Source: Buddleja alternifolia (lineage: Eukaryota > Streptophyta > Magnoliopsida > Lamiales > Scrophulariaceae). From it: a stretch of DNA of 64,000 nucleotides. The notes beneath the pieces are model-generated. The model was not told where the DNA came from. It saw only the letters and a list, made by a program, of their open reading frames with translations, and made no database searches. The stretch is from positions 3,286,001 to 3,350,000 of the forward strand of contig CM033402.1 in the NCBI GenBank assembly GCA_019426215.1. Reading direction: 5' to 3'. Below are positions 34,738-46,683 of the stretch, one piece after another. A program made the translations under genes and the position numbers. Numbering within the stretch: position 1 is the stretch's first letter; each line of letters starts with the position of its first letter.

Positions 34738-36245
34738 GGTTTACCCAACAGTTTCTAGCTCGACAAACCCGAGCTAATGGTTACAAGACGAGGCCACGTA
34801 TGACCATCTCTATCGTTCATCAGACTACTAGAGAAACGAAAATCCGGTACATTAGTGTAGTACATATTGATACTCAGACCACTTTTAGCTAAATCATCCG
34901 CCACTCGATTTGCTTCTCGCCAAATATGGTGAATTGAGACATCCCAATCTCGGGCTTGCATTCTTCGGATATCAGAAATCAAATTGAAGTGATGATGTGT
35001 GTTGGAGGCGTCTACAATACTCTCCACTGCCGTTTGGCTATCAGATTCAAGTATCACTCTCCTCATTCCGGCATCCCACGCCAATTCTAACCCTAGTATA
35101 ATGGCTCGTATCTCTGCCTCCAAAACCGAGCATGGTATAATGTTCCCACTGAATCCACGAATCCATGTTCCTTGGGCGCCTCGTAACACACCCCCGACCC
35201 TTACACAATTGCCCAGTCCATTTGCATTGGAACTGACTGCAGCATCTACGTTCACTTTTGTGTAACCCGAGGGGGGTTTGGTCCAACCCGTTTGAATACA
35301 CGTACGTGTATCATCCGGGTCCGACTCACGGGCATATGCAATTCCTTCAATTCATTTTCGTATCATATCTAGTCCCGTTTGAGTGTCCGGGACCTCATCC
35401 CGGGTGCCATGCGAGACTTTATTTCGAACCTGCCATAAAAAGGAAATCGTTTCAGTGAAAACCAAAGACCAATTATCACACCAAACGTACCTGTTGGTTG
35501 CATTCTTTAAGTTCCAATCGATCCATGATTGATGTGTTCCTGCAAAGAAAAGCTCATGCCATCTTGAGTGAACAAGGTTACTCCATAATTGTGGTGACCA
35601 TGTACAATCTCTAAGGGCGTGCAATACTGTATCCGAGTTCTCGCCACAATGTACGCACACGTCCGATTCGATCATGCCCCGTTTATGTAGTTGGGCTCGG
35701 GTAAGTATTTTTCCATGTCGCACCAACCATAGAAAGATTTTACGACGGTGGATGCCCTGCACCTTCCAAATTTTTGACCATTTCTTCTCTTCAGGATCTG
35801 GTACATGTTCTCGCTTGAGGACTGCGTAAGCACTCTTTACATCATATTTCCCGTGAGGTGTAAATTTCCATCTTGGGATATCTTGTTGTTCCCCCGTATC
35901 ATCCAGATTGATGCCCTGGAGAGTAGTAAGAATCGAATGAGGGAGGTATTGTAGTTCATCCCAATCCCACCCAATATTAGGCTGCCAGTAGCTCGCCACA
36001 GTTTGAGTGTATGTGTCCACAGGAAGAGGTTGAATTGCGTGAAAGAACAACGGTCCCTCTTCGATCCACTTGTCTGTCCAAAAATGAGTCGTCTCTCCAT
36101 TTCCAACCACCCATCTAATTCCAGCACGGAGAAGTGCTAAAGTAGTTGATATACTGCGCCACGTAGTTGAGGTGGCACTCTTTGACCGAGCTCGCTGTCT
36201 GTGTACATATTTATGCAGCATAACTTGTGCCACAATGTACATTTT
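34738..36245 (-). mobile_element. 5'-truncated LINE (zf-RVT and RNase H regions)
   Basis: Two adjacent minus-strand reading frames. 36242-35352 has the region downstream of a LINE reverse transcriptase, with a zf-RVT-type Cys/His motif (CVHCGENSDTVLHALRDC), W-rich segments and LWQVRNKVSHG. 35255-34755 is RNase H with acidic residues in MNVDAA, LEAEIRA, LESDSQ and ANRVADDLA. A frame change separates them at about 35256-35351. The reverse transcriptase itself is missing, as expected of 5' truncation during insertion. T-rich plus-strand sequence at about 34692-34722 may be its poly(A) end. Confidence 0.8.
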
Positions 36246-36396
36246 TTGGATCGCAATACCACGTCTGCTAAAAAAATAGATGGAATTTCAATAGTAGTAT
36301 TTCACACGTCTTTTAACGATTTAGGATATATTTTGATAAATTACATAAATACCTGCTGACTTTTACAATTTAAATGATAAACATTAATCAATAAGT

Positions 36397-36588
36397 ACCA
36401 ACGGGGGTTGGTCCGAGTGGTAAGCAGCTCGGTTCCGCTTAAACAAGGTTTCAGGTTCGAGACCTTGTGAATGCAGAAAACCTCTGCTGGGAGACTCACT
36501 CACCACTGCCAGGTGTGCGACCCGGGTCGGATCCTGATGTAGTCGGAGCAAAGCTCCGGTGAACCGGATGGACAACCAAAAAAAATAA
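36397..36588 (+). mobile_element. tRNA-derived SINE
   Basis: 11-bp target duplication aatcaataagt (36386-36396 and 36589-36599). Clear A-box (tggtccgagtggtaagcagc) and B-box (ggttcgagacc) and a short A-rich tail. It is 192 bp. Confidence 0.88.
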
Positions 36589-36703
36589 AATCAATAAGTG
36601 AGTTTTTCCTGCAAAGTTTACATAATATAGGGTTTTGTTTATGAAATCTATGCAAGACACATGGTCAAACTAATGATTCCTGTAAATTTTTAACAGCTGA
36701 GAC

Positions 36704-38158
36704 TAGGGGTGCACAAAGTCCGGTTTTTGCGGTAAAATTTATATCATACCAATAATTGTGGTTTTGAGATAGCTTATGTCGAAATTGGACTTTTTGAAAC
36801 CGGTACCATCATATCCAGTATCATATGGTTCAGGTATGTTATCGGATCTGAGAGGTGGTTACTTAAGTAGTCCTACCTTAGATATATATTATAGAATGAG
36901 CCTTCTAACATCCAGTAACCAAGTCAATGGACACTAAATTAAAGATTTACAGAAGGATTTATACTTTCTGGTTTCCTTAATCTTATATTTCCATAAGTGA
37001 TGTTCGAAATCTATTTTTCTTATAAAACACTCAATTCGTTTACATATTATTATTTAGGTAAAATAATTAAAGAAATAAAGAACAACGAAAAAGACACGAC
37101 AATAAAACCACCTTACACGAAAAATAACAACTAATAGTGAATTAGAACCAAACGTTCATCCCAAACTCTTATGATAATAGTTGAAATTAACTCAAACAAA
37201 TAAATGATGAAATGAGTGCTTCCAACTCAAATAGTTTGCCCTTGAAACATTAACATCTCAATATTAAAACATATATTGTTCGATCTTCTAACATAAATCA
37301 ACAACAGTAGAAGCATTTTGAAAACAAATTTAGTTTAGAAAATATATTGTCCCATTACGTTCTATTTTAGTTTTTGGGCGAAATGCACTTTACTCCCTCT
37401 AAAAATTCACCTTTTAGTACTAAACCCCCTCAAAATCGAAAAAAGATACTATGCCTTAGTACATTGCCCAATACCATTGTTCATGTGAATGTTTTACTAA
37501 AATCATTGTTCTTGTCTATTTGTATGGTCACCAAAATATTTTCGATCTTTGCATCAAAATAATTTTTTCCTTGGATAAGTTTTCATTCAATAGTTTAATT
37601 TTTAACTTAGAATTCATATTTTTCAGGAATCCATAAAGACCATTTTCAAATTTAGGTTCTCACCTGATCACTTTTGGCGCCAATGTAAATTATAAAGTAT
37701 AGTTGGTCTGTATGGGAGATGATACATGACATTTACGACATTAAAGTTCATTGGAATATAATGAAATATCCAGCAAATATTTTACATCAATATTGATTTT
37801 GGGACGAAGTGCTTCATATTTAGATTTTCTAGGGGCCATAGTTTCCTTTTTTAGCTAGGAGAGGCCTTAGTTTTTAAAAGGTGAACTTTAGAGCGGGTGA
37901 AGTGCATTTTGCCCTTATTGGTTTTTTATAGAATCACTTGTATAGTAATATAAGTAGTATAAAAATCATTATATAGGTGAATATGGTACGTATGATTTTA
38001 GACGAGTATAAGATTTATAGAACCAAAATCATACCAAAATAATCGATACGATAATGGCTCGTACCAAAACTTATGTTTTTTTAACAAAAAGATCGTAATT
38101 TTTGTATGGTATTGTATGGTCGGTATGGTACAATTTAAGAAAATCATGAACACCCCTA
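36704..38158. mobile_element. Non-autonomous hAT element, 1.46 kb
   Basis: Ends TAGGGGTGCAC...GAACACCCCTA, flanked by gctgagac (36696-36703) and actgagac (38159-38166), an 8-bp duplication with one mismatch. It contains a second inverted-repeat element at about 37376-37917. No transposase is recognisable. Confidence 0.75.
37376..37917. mobile_element. MITE nested in the hAT element
   Basis: Inverted repeats of about 50 bp: the left begins gggcgaaatgcactttactc, and the right complement begins gggcaaaatgcacttcaccc. The best candidate flanks are ttagttttt and ttggttttt, but the exact boundary is uncertain. A relative lies at 42545-43078. Confidence 0.6.
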
Positions 38159-38166
38159 ACTGAGAC

Positions 38167-40408
38167 TAAAAATGCAAAAATGTATGTCCTACGAAACTAA
38201 TTTTACAAGTTTACAAGTAATGTGGCCAAAATTAGAAGGGTATTAATCGATGGGACTAATACTGCAATTTAATTTCCCATAATAAAATTAGCATAAATGC
38301 CATGTGTAATTGCATTGTTTTCCTCAATTTTAATCAGTAAGGTGAATGGTTTTGTTTCGGTAATAGGGACAACAACTATGGCCGAAATTATTGTAGTATT
38401 GTAGTGAAATATTTATTCACCTTTCCTAGGATTCTGTTGAAAATTTGTATTTGAGGTGATTTTATATCTTATTCTTATTAAATAAAAAATTATTAATTTT
38501 CAATTGAGAAAAGTTCTGAAATTTGGAAGCAATTAAAAACTATCAAATTTAAAGTATAAAATATGAAAAAGTGTTCAACAACATAAAAGCACAAGAGATT
38601 ACTTGGGACAAGGATAATTTCGGACTATAATATTAAGAGAATTTGAAATTCACTATAATGATCTAAAATAAATATAAACAAATACCAAATGAAATTTATA
38701 GTATTTAAGTCAAAACTATCCAAAGTAAATACAATAAATTTGTTGTAATAAATTGAAGATTCGTATATTCAATAACACTCAATCCAAATGCACTATAGAT
38801 TTATTGAACTTTTTAATACTAATTTGAGTACATATATGGGTTTAAGATATTTTAAGTTTCACCCAATTTTTTATTTTCTTTTGCAGATTGTATTTCATCC
38901 ATATTTTATAATAATACACTTACCTTGGAAGAACTTACAATTAAGGTCAACTTTATATTTAGTTACTTTTTTCCACTTCGTGAATATACATGAAATGGAA
39001 ATTTTTTATTTATTTATTTTTTTGAAAAAATTAAATGGAAGATAAAAACATCATTTTGCAATTTGTAACAAAAGATATTCTTAAGATGTTATCACATACT
39101 TATTAAGGTTAACCTAAAATAATAATTTATGACAGTTGACATTTCTGTTTTTTTTCTTTAAATAAAGATAATTATATGTCTTACTTGTGAGTTAATTCAT
39201 CATTTATTAATACAATACTATAATTAATTAATCACTATTGTTTTTCTCGAAAAAGAAAAAGTTAAATAAGTGCCGCTCAACATTTCCCAGATTTTAAGGG
39301 CGAACCACGTTTCCCACTAAGACCACTTTTAGGAAAGACCATACTCTAATCCTTAACTTATTTGGGCCCATAATGAGAAAAGGGCTAAAAAATAAATTAA
39401 AATATTATATGTCACTTGTTACATTTTTCATTGTTTTGTAATCTACCCTTAATATTGTAAAGATATCGATTCGTCTTGGTAAATATCTGCATAGATTCAA
39501 TCATTTACACCTACTCACAAAATTTTCAAAACAATAAAAAAGTTCAAATAACTCCTATAACTTAGGATATTCACCGAAGCCAAGTCAACTCGAAACTTGC
39601 ATACTCTAAAAATTTCAAGTTTAAAGTAGAAATCAAGGCTCGAATTCAAATTTAAACGAAGCTAGTAAAAATAGCAAAAAGACACTAGTATAACATCACT
39701 CAAATATATATATATATATATAAACGTAGCTGCCCAAAGGGCCAAGCCCAAAGTTCTAGGAGGTGACCTTGGGAACTTCGACTTGTGGAATCTATCCACG
39801 TTGCCCATTGTCCTGCCAATCATAGTAACAAAACCGGAATTTGGATATATCTCCATAAGTCATAATAAATAGTAATAAAAAATTATATTTGAACTTGTTT
39901 TGATTGTGTTTAATCGAGTTGCATAAGAGTTGAGCTTTTATAAGTACTTTTCTATCATATATATATTATTGTTTTTAAAAGAACTATTTACTATAAAAAA
40001 GTGATTAAATTTAATTTGACATGTTAACAAATCAAACTCAACAAATAAACTTTCAAGCATCGGTCTTGAACCGAAGATGGAATAACTTAATTTGTTTTTC
40101 AGTCTTAAAAACATGTTTGCCCAATGCAATGCACCAAATTTCTTTTGATCTTTTATAATGCAACTTGTGAATTTTTCTATTATTTTTTTCTTGAAAGGAT
40201 TTCTTTTCTTAATAGAGATAATTTGGAATATGGGCTTTATGGCTTTATAATTCACAGATAGTATGTTGGGCCACTAGAAACTAGAGCTCGACATTATATC
40301 TTGTAGGCCCAAATAATTTGGGCCTTAAGTCGAGCTAACTAACTGGGCCCAATAAATTAAAATGAAATATCTTGGCCTTATGTCACAGTTAAGCTTAATG
40401 ATTAAAGC
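38167..40408. other. AT-rich spacer, no gene seen
   Basis: No supportable gene, RNA or well-bounded repeat. A TA run is at about 39703-39722. Short reading frames lack family features. Confidence 0.5.
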
Positions 40409-40417
40409 ATTGCATAA

Positions 40418-40639
40418 TTACCCCCTTCATCTTGTACCCAAAAATCAAGGGATTGTGGGGGAGTGGTAAGGGCTCCTCCACTCTTAACCAAATATTAAGG
40501 GTTCGATCTTTGATTTTGGGAATGGAGCAGATTTTTTTGGCCAACTGTCCCACCCTTAGAGGTGCCGGCAAATCAGCGAGGGGACTAGTCACTGCGATCG
40601 GCGGTGGACACCTTGATTAATAACCAAAAAAAATTAAAA
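40418..40639 (+). mobile_element. tRNA-derived SINE
   Basis: 9-bp target duplication attgcataa (40409-40417 and 40640-40648). A-box-like gggggagtggtaagggctcc, B-box gggttcgatctt, short A-rich end. It resembles the SINE at 36397-36588 in layout. Confidence 0.82.
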
Positions 40640-40648
40640 ATTGCATAA

Positions 40649-42544
40649 ATAAAGACACAAAGGAGAGATGGTATTAAGTTGTCACAAATTGTCATTTTCT
40701 CTATTTATTTGGAGTCGTATAGAGTCTGTGTAACCCATGATTAAAAATTATCAGTTGGGATTTGTCGGGTCAGGGTATCCCATTCGTCTAGAATTAAAGA
40801 CACAAAGGAGAGGAATATAATGATATATTATATACATTATGGCTTTTACGGATGGAGTGATGGTTTATGTTACTTTTTGATGTTTCATTTTTTTTGGTGA
40901 CTTATTTTACTTTTTGGTGGAGAAAAATTAATGTAATCAATGTACTTGATGTTCATTAATTGATATTTACAATATTAAATTGGTATCTTATCTTATTAAA
41001 AATCAATAATAAAATTATTAAGAATTAATAAATAATATATAACATTTTTCATTACAATATTTAAGAAGGCCTTCTCTTTTTCACTATACTCATCAATATG
41101 TTCCCAAAAAATAGAGGCTCCTGCCCTCAATCCATCCCAATTTACTACTTCTAACTTAAAAAATGGGAATATGGTATTCTTTTTCTTTTTATAAATAAAA
41201 AGATTAGATCACGTGAAATATGTGGTGACTACTCCAACAAAAGAAATTAACCGCCAAAAAATGTTCCTGGAATCAAAGTTTGTCAAAATATATAATCTAA
41301 CTTGTTCACTACAATCACACCAACATACTAGAAAATAAGACACGTCGTCCTTCTATATCAAGCATTTTAAGTCGATCCCACTAAATCCATAATATATCCA
41401 CATAAAGATACAAGCTCTACTCATAACATTCAAGTGAAACGTGAAAACACTCGCGTCTAGACCAATTTAATGAAATATGATCTAGTTTGTGTTCATAATG
41501 TTTCAATATTTTCAACATAAGGACTAATAAACTCAGAGATTGCTAAAAGATTGACATCATATCATAGGAAAAATCTATCTATTGTGATTTTGGTGTTGCC
41601 TTCTGACACGAAGTAAAAGAAAAACAGTAATGTTTTCTTTTGGTGGCCAAAGAAAGAATGTTTTTGTTATCAGGGCTCCAATTTTTAAATATAATCACGA
41701 TCATTAGTAGATTGTGTGTCTTTACGAGTCCAATCAAATAAATTAAAGAGAATGTTTTAGAATTTGGAATTTAGAAAACTCCGACCCTCAAAAAACATAT
41801 TGGATCATTTATTCTATAATAATTGTGTTCGTCTTTTATTATATTTATTTATATACATGTCAAAGTAATCATATCACTTGTATATTTAAAATATATATAT
41901 ATATATATAATTGTATACATACAAATAAATGAAACGAAGAATAAAACACCATTTGAAATAAAGGTTTCCCGAATATTTAATTGCATGCCTAATGTCACCT
42001 GAAACCTTAATTTAATAAGTGGGCTTGATCGTGGTGTGTCCTAAAGTTGATGGAGCACATCATAGCTTCGCATGCTTCTTGCTTTTTAACTTTTTAACCC
42101 AAATAATAATTTCAAAGTGAAAAAAAATTTATGATAATTATCTTGTACTAGGGGAAAATCCTCCTCGTGTCATGTTGGGATTTGAAAGTAGTCTAGAATT
42201 AGAAAGGTAGAAAAAAATGCTTAAAATTGAGTAGGGCATAACTTTTCAGAGAATTCAGTCGATGTACTATTACACTCAATTAATTACATTGCATGTGTTA
42301 TAATATTTTTTTGAATTGATCACGCTCTTTAAAATGTTGATAGAAACACAACAAGTGTAATTAATTTTGTCGTATTAAGTAGTTGAGATTGGAGCAAACC
42401 CAATTCAAATTAGAACTTCTACAACTCTTATAATTTCATATGATATATCTATATATATATATATATATATATTCTGTTAAATGATTAAATTCTCAATTTA
42501 TCCTAGTAAAACTATGTTGACATAAGAAATTAATTCTAATATGT
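40649..42544. other. AT-rich spacer
   Basis: About 40705-40800 resembles the 3' part of the cttgaattaaa-type SINE (a diverged fragment). A TA run is at about 41891-41909 and another at 42450-42471. No gene is seen. Confidence 0.45.
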
Positions 42545-43078
42545 GAAAGGACAAAATGCACTCCAACTCCTAAAATTTCAAATTTTAAGCACTAAAGCCC
42601 CTCATCATGCCTCATGGAAAGTACTTAAGGCGTGTAGCACCTTTCTTGAATACCAATAGTCAATACTACTGTGAAATTTTCACCAAAATTTCTCAATCAT
42701 GCTCTGGTCATTGTCCATTTATAAGGTTATGAATGTCATTTTAACATGTCAATGCAATTATCGATCCTCTAACGCGTACATAGGAGCAGTTGCTAACAAT
42801 GTACTGGAGCAATTGCTAATAAATTTTTCAATCATCTACTTTGTATTCTTAAATATAGATTTCGGAGGCCCGTGATGTCTTAGTCTAGTGGTAAGACTGA
42901 GGCCCCATGACTTAGAGGTCATGGGCCCGTGAATTTTCACTTGTAGAAAGGTTTTGGGGGCAAGTTTTACCAATTTTAGTTTCTCAAGGGCATGATCTCT
43001 TTTCCGAGTTTGGTCTTCATGGATGCAGAAGGGGATAAGTGCTAAAACTTGAATTTAGAGGGGTGAGTTGTGTAACAT
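42545..43078. mobile_element. MITE related to the one at 37376
   Basis: Left end gacaaaatgcactccaactcc followed by ttaagcactaaagcccctc; the complement of the right end reads gttacacaactcacccctct then ttttagcacttatcc. The inverted pairing is diverged but collinear over ~50 bp and similar to the nested MITE at 37376-37917. Confidence 0.5.
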
Positions 43079-43177
43079 GAAGGATCTAAAGCTTGGGCTT
43101 CAATTTGGGCTACATAACAAAGCCCGCTTAATTTTCTAATTACTGTGGAGCGTGGAAGCATGGAAGAGGGCCCATCT

Positions 43178-43377
43178 CAACCCAAGACCTGTTGGTCTAC
43201 TGGTATCTACCTCCCACTTTCTATGAGAGGTTTTGAGTTCGAATCCAAGTTGTCACAAGTTGTGGCTCTCCCTTTCTTTATGGAACTAAATAGAGTTTTT
43301 ATGGCTTACAATTATGATTATGAACCCGGGTTTATTAGGCTGTATATTTAGGGTACCCTCCTTAGTCTTGAATTAAA
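43178..43377 (+). mobile_element. SINE, best-bounded copy of the cttgaattaaa family
   Basis: Exact 15-bp target duplication gaagagggcccatct (43163-43177 and 43378-43392). A-box-like ttggtctactggtatctacc, B-box gagttcgaatcc, then a body ending cttagtcttgaattaaa without a long poly(A). It is 200 bp. Further members are at 24853, 26134 (minus) and 27684, with fragments at 3926 and about 40705. Confidence 0.9.
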
Positions 43378-43392
43378 GAAGAGGGCCCATCT

Positions 43393-44122
43393 GAGTGATC
43401 ATATGCAATGCAGACCACCAAGCTTAACGTACACCCGCTAGATTTACCCTTCAAACAAAAACTCATGTGAAAGCAAAATCATGGGTTTATTGACTTGTAT
43501 TTTATAGTTGTCAATTGTCATGGTAGGGTATGGAAGTTTAATGTGTATAATTCGGTGGATATGTATTGAGTGTTTAATGTATTACAAATGTTATTGATTT
43601 ATTGTTTATAAATTAACAGAAAACGTATAATGCAATCAAAGATGCATGTTCGTTAAGTATAACATCTATAAAATCGGCTACAAGTAATGAAAATAATCGG
43701 TCTACAAAATTTAATGATAAAAATAAATCGATTATTTTGAACCCGATCCACTACAATACAATCCTTTTCTACTTTCTCAAAAAAAGCAAAAGCCTGGGAA
43801 TTGAAAAAATTGTCTGCAAATTCCAAAGGTAAGCGTGCACACAACAAATGTGTAAAGTCACACACATATGGACATGACCTCTGACTTTGTGTCTCTTCAT
43901 ATCACCTTTTACTTCTATTAACTCATTTCTTTAATTTACCTATTCCTTGAAGATTTACTACAATAAATTATGTGGCATTATTAAGAAAATGAAATAGAAA
44001 CAAAGCTCATATTTACGTGGTAGGTTCAAAGTGGCACCATCCACAAGCGACAAGAAAGTAAATTTATTATAGGGATTATGTGATGTTTTTTGGGGATACT
44101 TCACATTTTCCTCCTCCCATAC
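43393..44122. other. AT-rich spacer, no gene seen
   Basis: No supportable gene or bounded repeat. Confidence 0.45.
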
Positions 44123-44133
44123 AGATGGGTGCT

Positions 44134-44303
44134 CAAGGGAACCGAGGCATGAGGCCTTGAGTTCGAGTCTTAGGTATGGATAATTTTTTTTTTTGAGAGC
44201 TAGCTCCACATTTTCTGTGCATGTTTCCGATTCGAGCAGCATTAATCTGACTCAAAGGGTTAGGACAACTGTGAAAACCAAAATAAAAATAAAATAAAAA
44301 TAG
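44134..44303 (+). mobile_element. SINE, probably 5'-truncated
   Basis: 11-bp target duplication agatgggtgct (44123-44133 and 44304-44314), B-box-like gagttcgagtct near the start, A-rich tail (about 44276-44303). No clear A-box, so the 5' end may be missing. Confidence 0.7.
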
Positions 44304-44595
44304 AGATGGGTGCTTGATGTTAGGGATTTGACTAATATCAACATATGAACAACTGAAAATAAAAAATAAATTAAATTAAGATGATACAAAAATTTAATGT
44401 GACTAAATCAAATTGCCTACGTCCATAACAAACCAGATCTCATATTTCAGTTTTAATCATTAAAAAATGATACATATCATAATGTACAAACTTCTATATA
44501 TAAAGTTGAGGATTTGATACACTATGACCATGCACCTAGTCAAAAACTGCATAATCTAGCAAAAAATTGGTAAGCAAAATGCTTCCCTACTACCG

Positions 44596-44865
44596 TTGAT
44601 GCAAGGCATTAACATTTTGTTTGCAACAACCACTGCGACCCAAACCCTTCGTTGCGAAGGTAAGCAATTCGCTCCCGATGCCTCAATGTTCGAATGCAGC
44701 GACATTCAAGCTTCTATTGAAATTGGTCTCATCTCTCTTTTAGCTTCTCTCCTCGTTTTGTTTTGGACCTTCTGGATCATTGTATCAAACTTCAAAATCC
44801 AATCAATTAAAACATATGTCATGGTTCGTCAATTCCTATTCTCAGAAGCTTTGGGATCCTACTGA
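44596..44865 (+). CDS. Possible small membrane protein of unknown function
   Basis: 89 codons. The frame has an N-terminal hydrophobic stretch, a Cys-containing middle (LRCEGKQF, MFECSD) and one strong hydrophobic helix (IEIGLISLLASLLVLFWTFW). I do not recognise the family and see no paralogue, clear promoter or conserved neighbour. It lies alone in a transposon-rich spacer, so it may be a gene fragment or chance. Kept only because its composition is less AT-biased than its surroundings and the hydrophobic helix is strong. Confidence 0.2.
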   Translation: MMQGINILFATTTATQTLRCEGKQFAPDASMFECSDIQASIEIGLISLLASLLVLFWTFWIIVSNFKIQSIKTYVMVRQFLFSEALGSY

Positions 44866-45820
44866 TCCATCAACCCCTCCATAACGGAATTTGAAATTAC
44901 TTTTAGTGTATTGTATTATATTTGTGTATATAGGCTTTGATATCATGATCGAATATGTAACTAGAGAAGATTAGGAGATAGAAAATGTGTATTGCTTATA
45001 ATAACAACCATTAAAAAAAATCCTAATATGAAACCAACATTGCTATGTATCAGCACATAAAGAGCCTTTGTCCTACCTCCTCTGTGTTCTTGACAGCCAA
45101 TCTTTGTCTCAATAATCTTTGAGCCAATGCGTCATATTAGAATTCTAAGACATATCATAATAACTTTGAATAAAGTATTTACAGTGGGATAAATATAATA
45201 TGGGCAACACAATTAACAAATGTGTTTTTCAAATTTTTTTAGCCCAACTCAAGTTTGATAAAACTCAATTACAATTTACAAGACAACTAAATTATACTTA
45301 TTACGTGATTAGTTACAAAATATATAAATTAGAATTGAGATGACAAATCAGGACAAACCAGCCGCCTTCCATATATATATATATATCTCTCGAAATCCTA
45401 CTCATATTTCTTCTCTTCTTCTTCGCCAGCGATTGTTGGTTTTGTGAAGTTGCCTCCATAACAACTGATGTCAACATTATAGTCGACGGGGTGGGTTGGA
45501 GCACCCTTCTTTAAGCTGTGTATCCCAATTTCAAATCTAATGAGACGAAAATGAATCTAACGATGTAAAGATGGATTTGACGAGATGAAGACGGGAGACA
45601 CCTTAGATTTTATATAGCTTTTTAGATATTTTATTTAGTATTTTGTTTTCTCTCTCGAATGAGACTTGTTTTTTCTCTCGAATAAGAGTTTCGTCTTTCT
45701 TGAATAAGAGTGTGTTCTTTTGCGCAAGAGCTTTATTGTGCTCGTTGGTTAGTTTTTAAAATTTGTTATCTTGAAAAAACTTAATACTAGGTGTTTCAAT
45801 TGCTATTACTACATCGTTAG
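44866..45820. other. Spacer before the retrotransposon
   Basis: AT-rich; no gene seen. A TA run is at about 45371-45386. Confidence 0.45.
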
Positions 45821-46360
45821 TGATGTTGGTCGAAATAGGCTCTCGGGCCAAGCTGGTAGCCCAACATGATTAAGGGCCCAAGCCCAACAGAATAACGGAC
45901 TCAGACTCCTTTCGAAGACATTATAGTCAGGTCCGCCCCTCCGGAGGTTCGCCCTATCCCAACCTGTCCAGATACAACATTCTATATAAGGCAAGCCTGG
46001 AGACAAGGATCAATCAGGGGATGTACTTACCATATCCGGGCCTGCGGAGATCACTCTAACCGACCTGCCAATTATACCATAAAAGAGATGGCTCAAGATG
46101 GAAGGATTAGGATTTATTCTAATTTCCATTGTACATTTAGGAATAGTTGACTTACCTTATTAGTCACCCCCTCATAAACATGTATATATATCAACTCCAA
46201 ACACTAATAAAGGATCGACTCTTTTACCTCGTGGACGTAGGTCATATTATTGTCCGAACCACGTAAATATCTCGTGTTCTTTACTTATAACTCGTGCTTT
46301 ATATCATATTTTCATATCATATATCGCATATTATCATTGGTGTGCTTCCCACACACATCA
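45821..46360 (+). repeat. 5' LTR
   Basis: Starts TGATGTTGGTCG and ends CACACACATCA. Aligned by eye with the 3' LTR there are about 20 substitutions and one ~13-bp indel in a tatcata-rich stretch. It contains tatataaggc (about 45983-45992) as a likely TATA box. Confidence 0.9.
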
Positions 46361-46362
46361 AT

Positions 46363-46379
46363 TGGCGTCGTCTCGGGAA
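46363..46379 (+). other. Primer-binding site
   Basis: TGGCGTCGTCTCGGGAA starts two bases after the 5' LTR, the place and wording of a plant gypsy tRNA primer site. Confidence 0.65.
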
Positions 46380-46683
46380 ATTCTGAGCAAAATAAGACGT
46401 GAGGTAAATCTATTTTTCGCATAAAAAATTTCTTTAACATTAACATCTTGCAATGACAGTGGAAGATATCTTAATGATGGAGAATCTGATCGAAAGTGGC
46501 AAAAATGGGAAGAAGACGATGTTTTCCCCATCTGGGGTTGAGCAGGCCACACCTGCAACTCCGGTCAACCTGGTGAGGCGATGGGAGGATGACCTGCAAA
46601 ACTAAGTAGGAGACAACACTCCAGGAGAGCAAACAAGCGGGAAGGATGCCTCTCCTCAAAGTGTACTCGATCTGGAGCAATTC

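Noticed and set aside
39662..39856. Minus-strand 64-codon frame
   Set aside because: No recognisable domain, start context or paralogue; it ends in a TA microsatellite.
42870..42990. Possible SINE (tagtctagtggtaagactg)
   Set aside because: A-box-like word only; no B-box of the right form and no flanking duplication, and it lies inside a MITE.
178..44303. tRNA genes at the B-box-like motifs
   Set aside because: No cloverleaf or anticodon arm can be formed; A-rich ends and flanking duplications mark SINEs.
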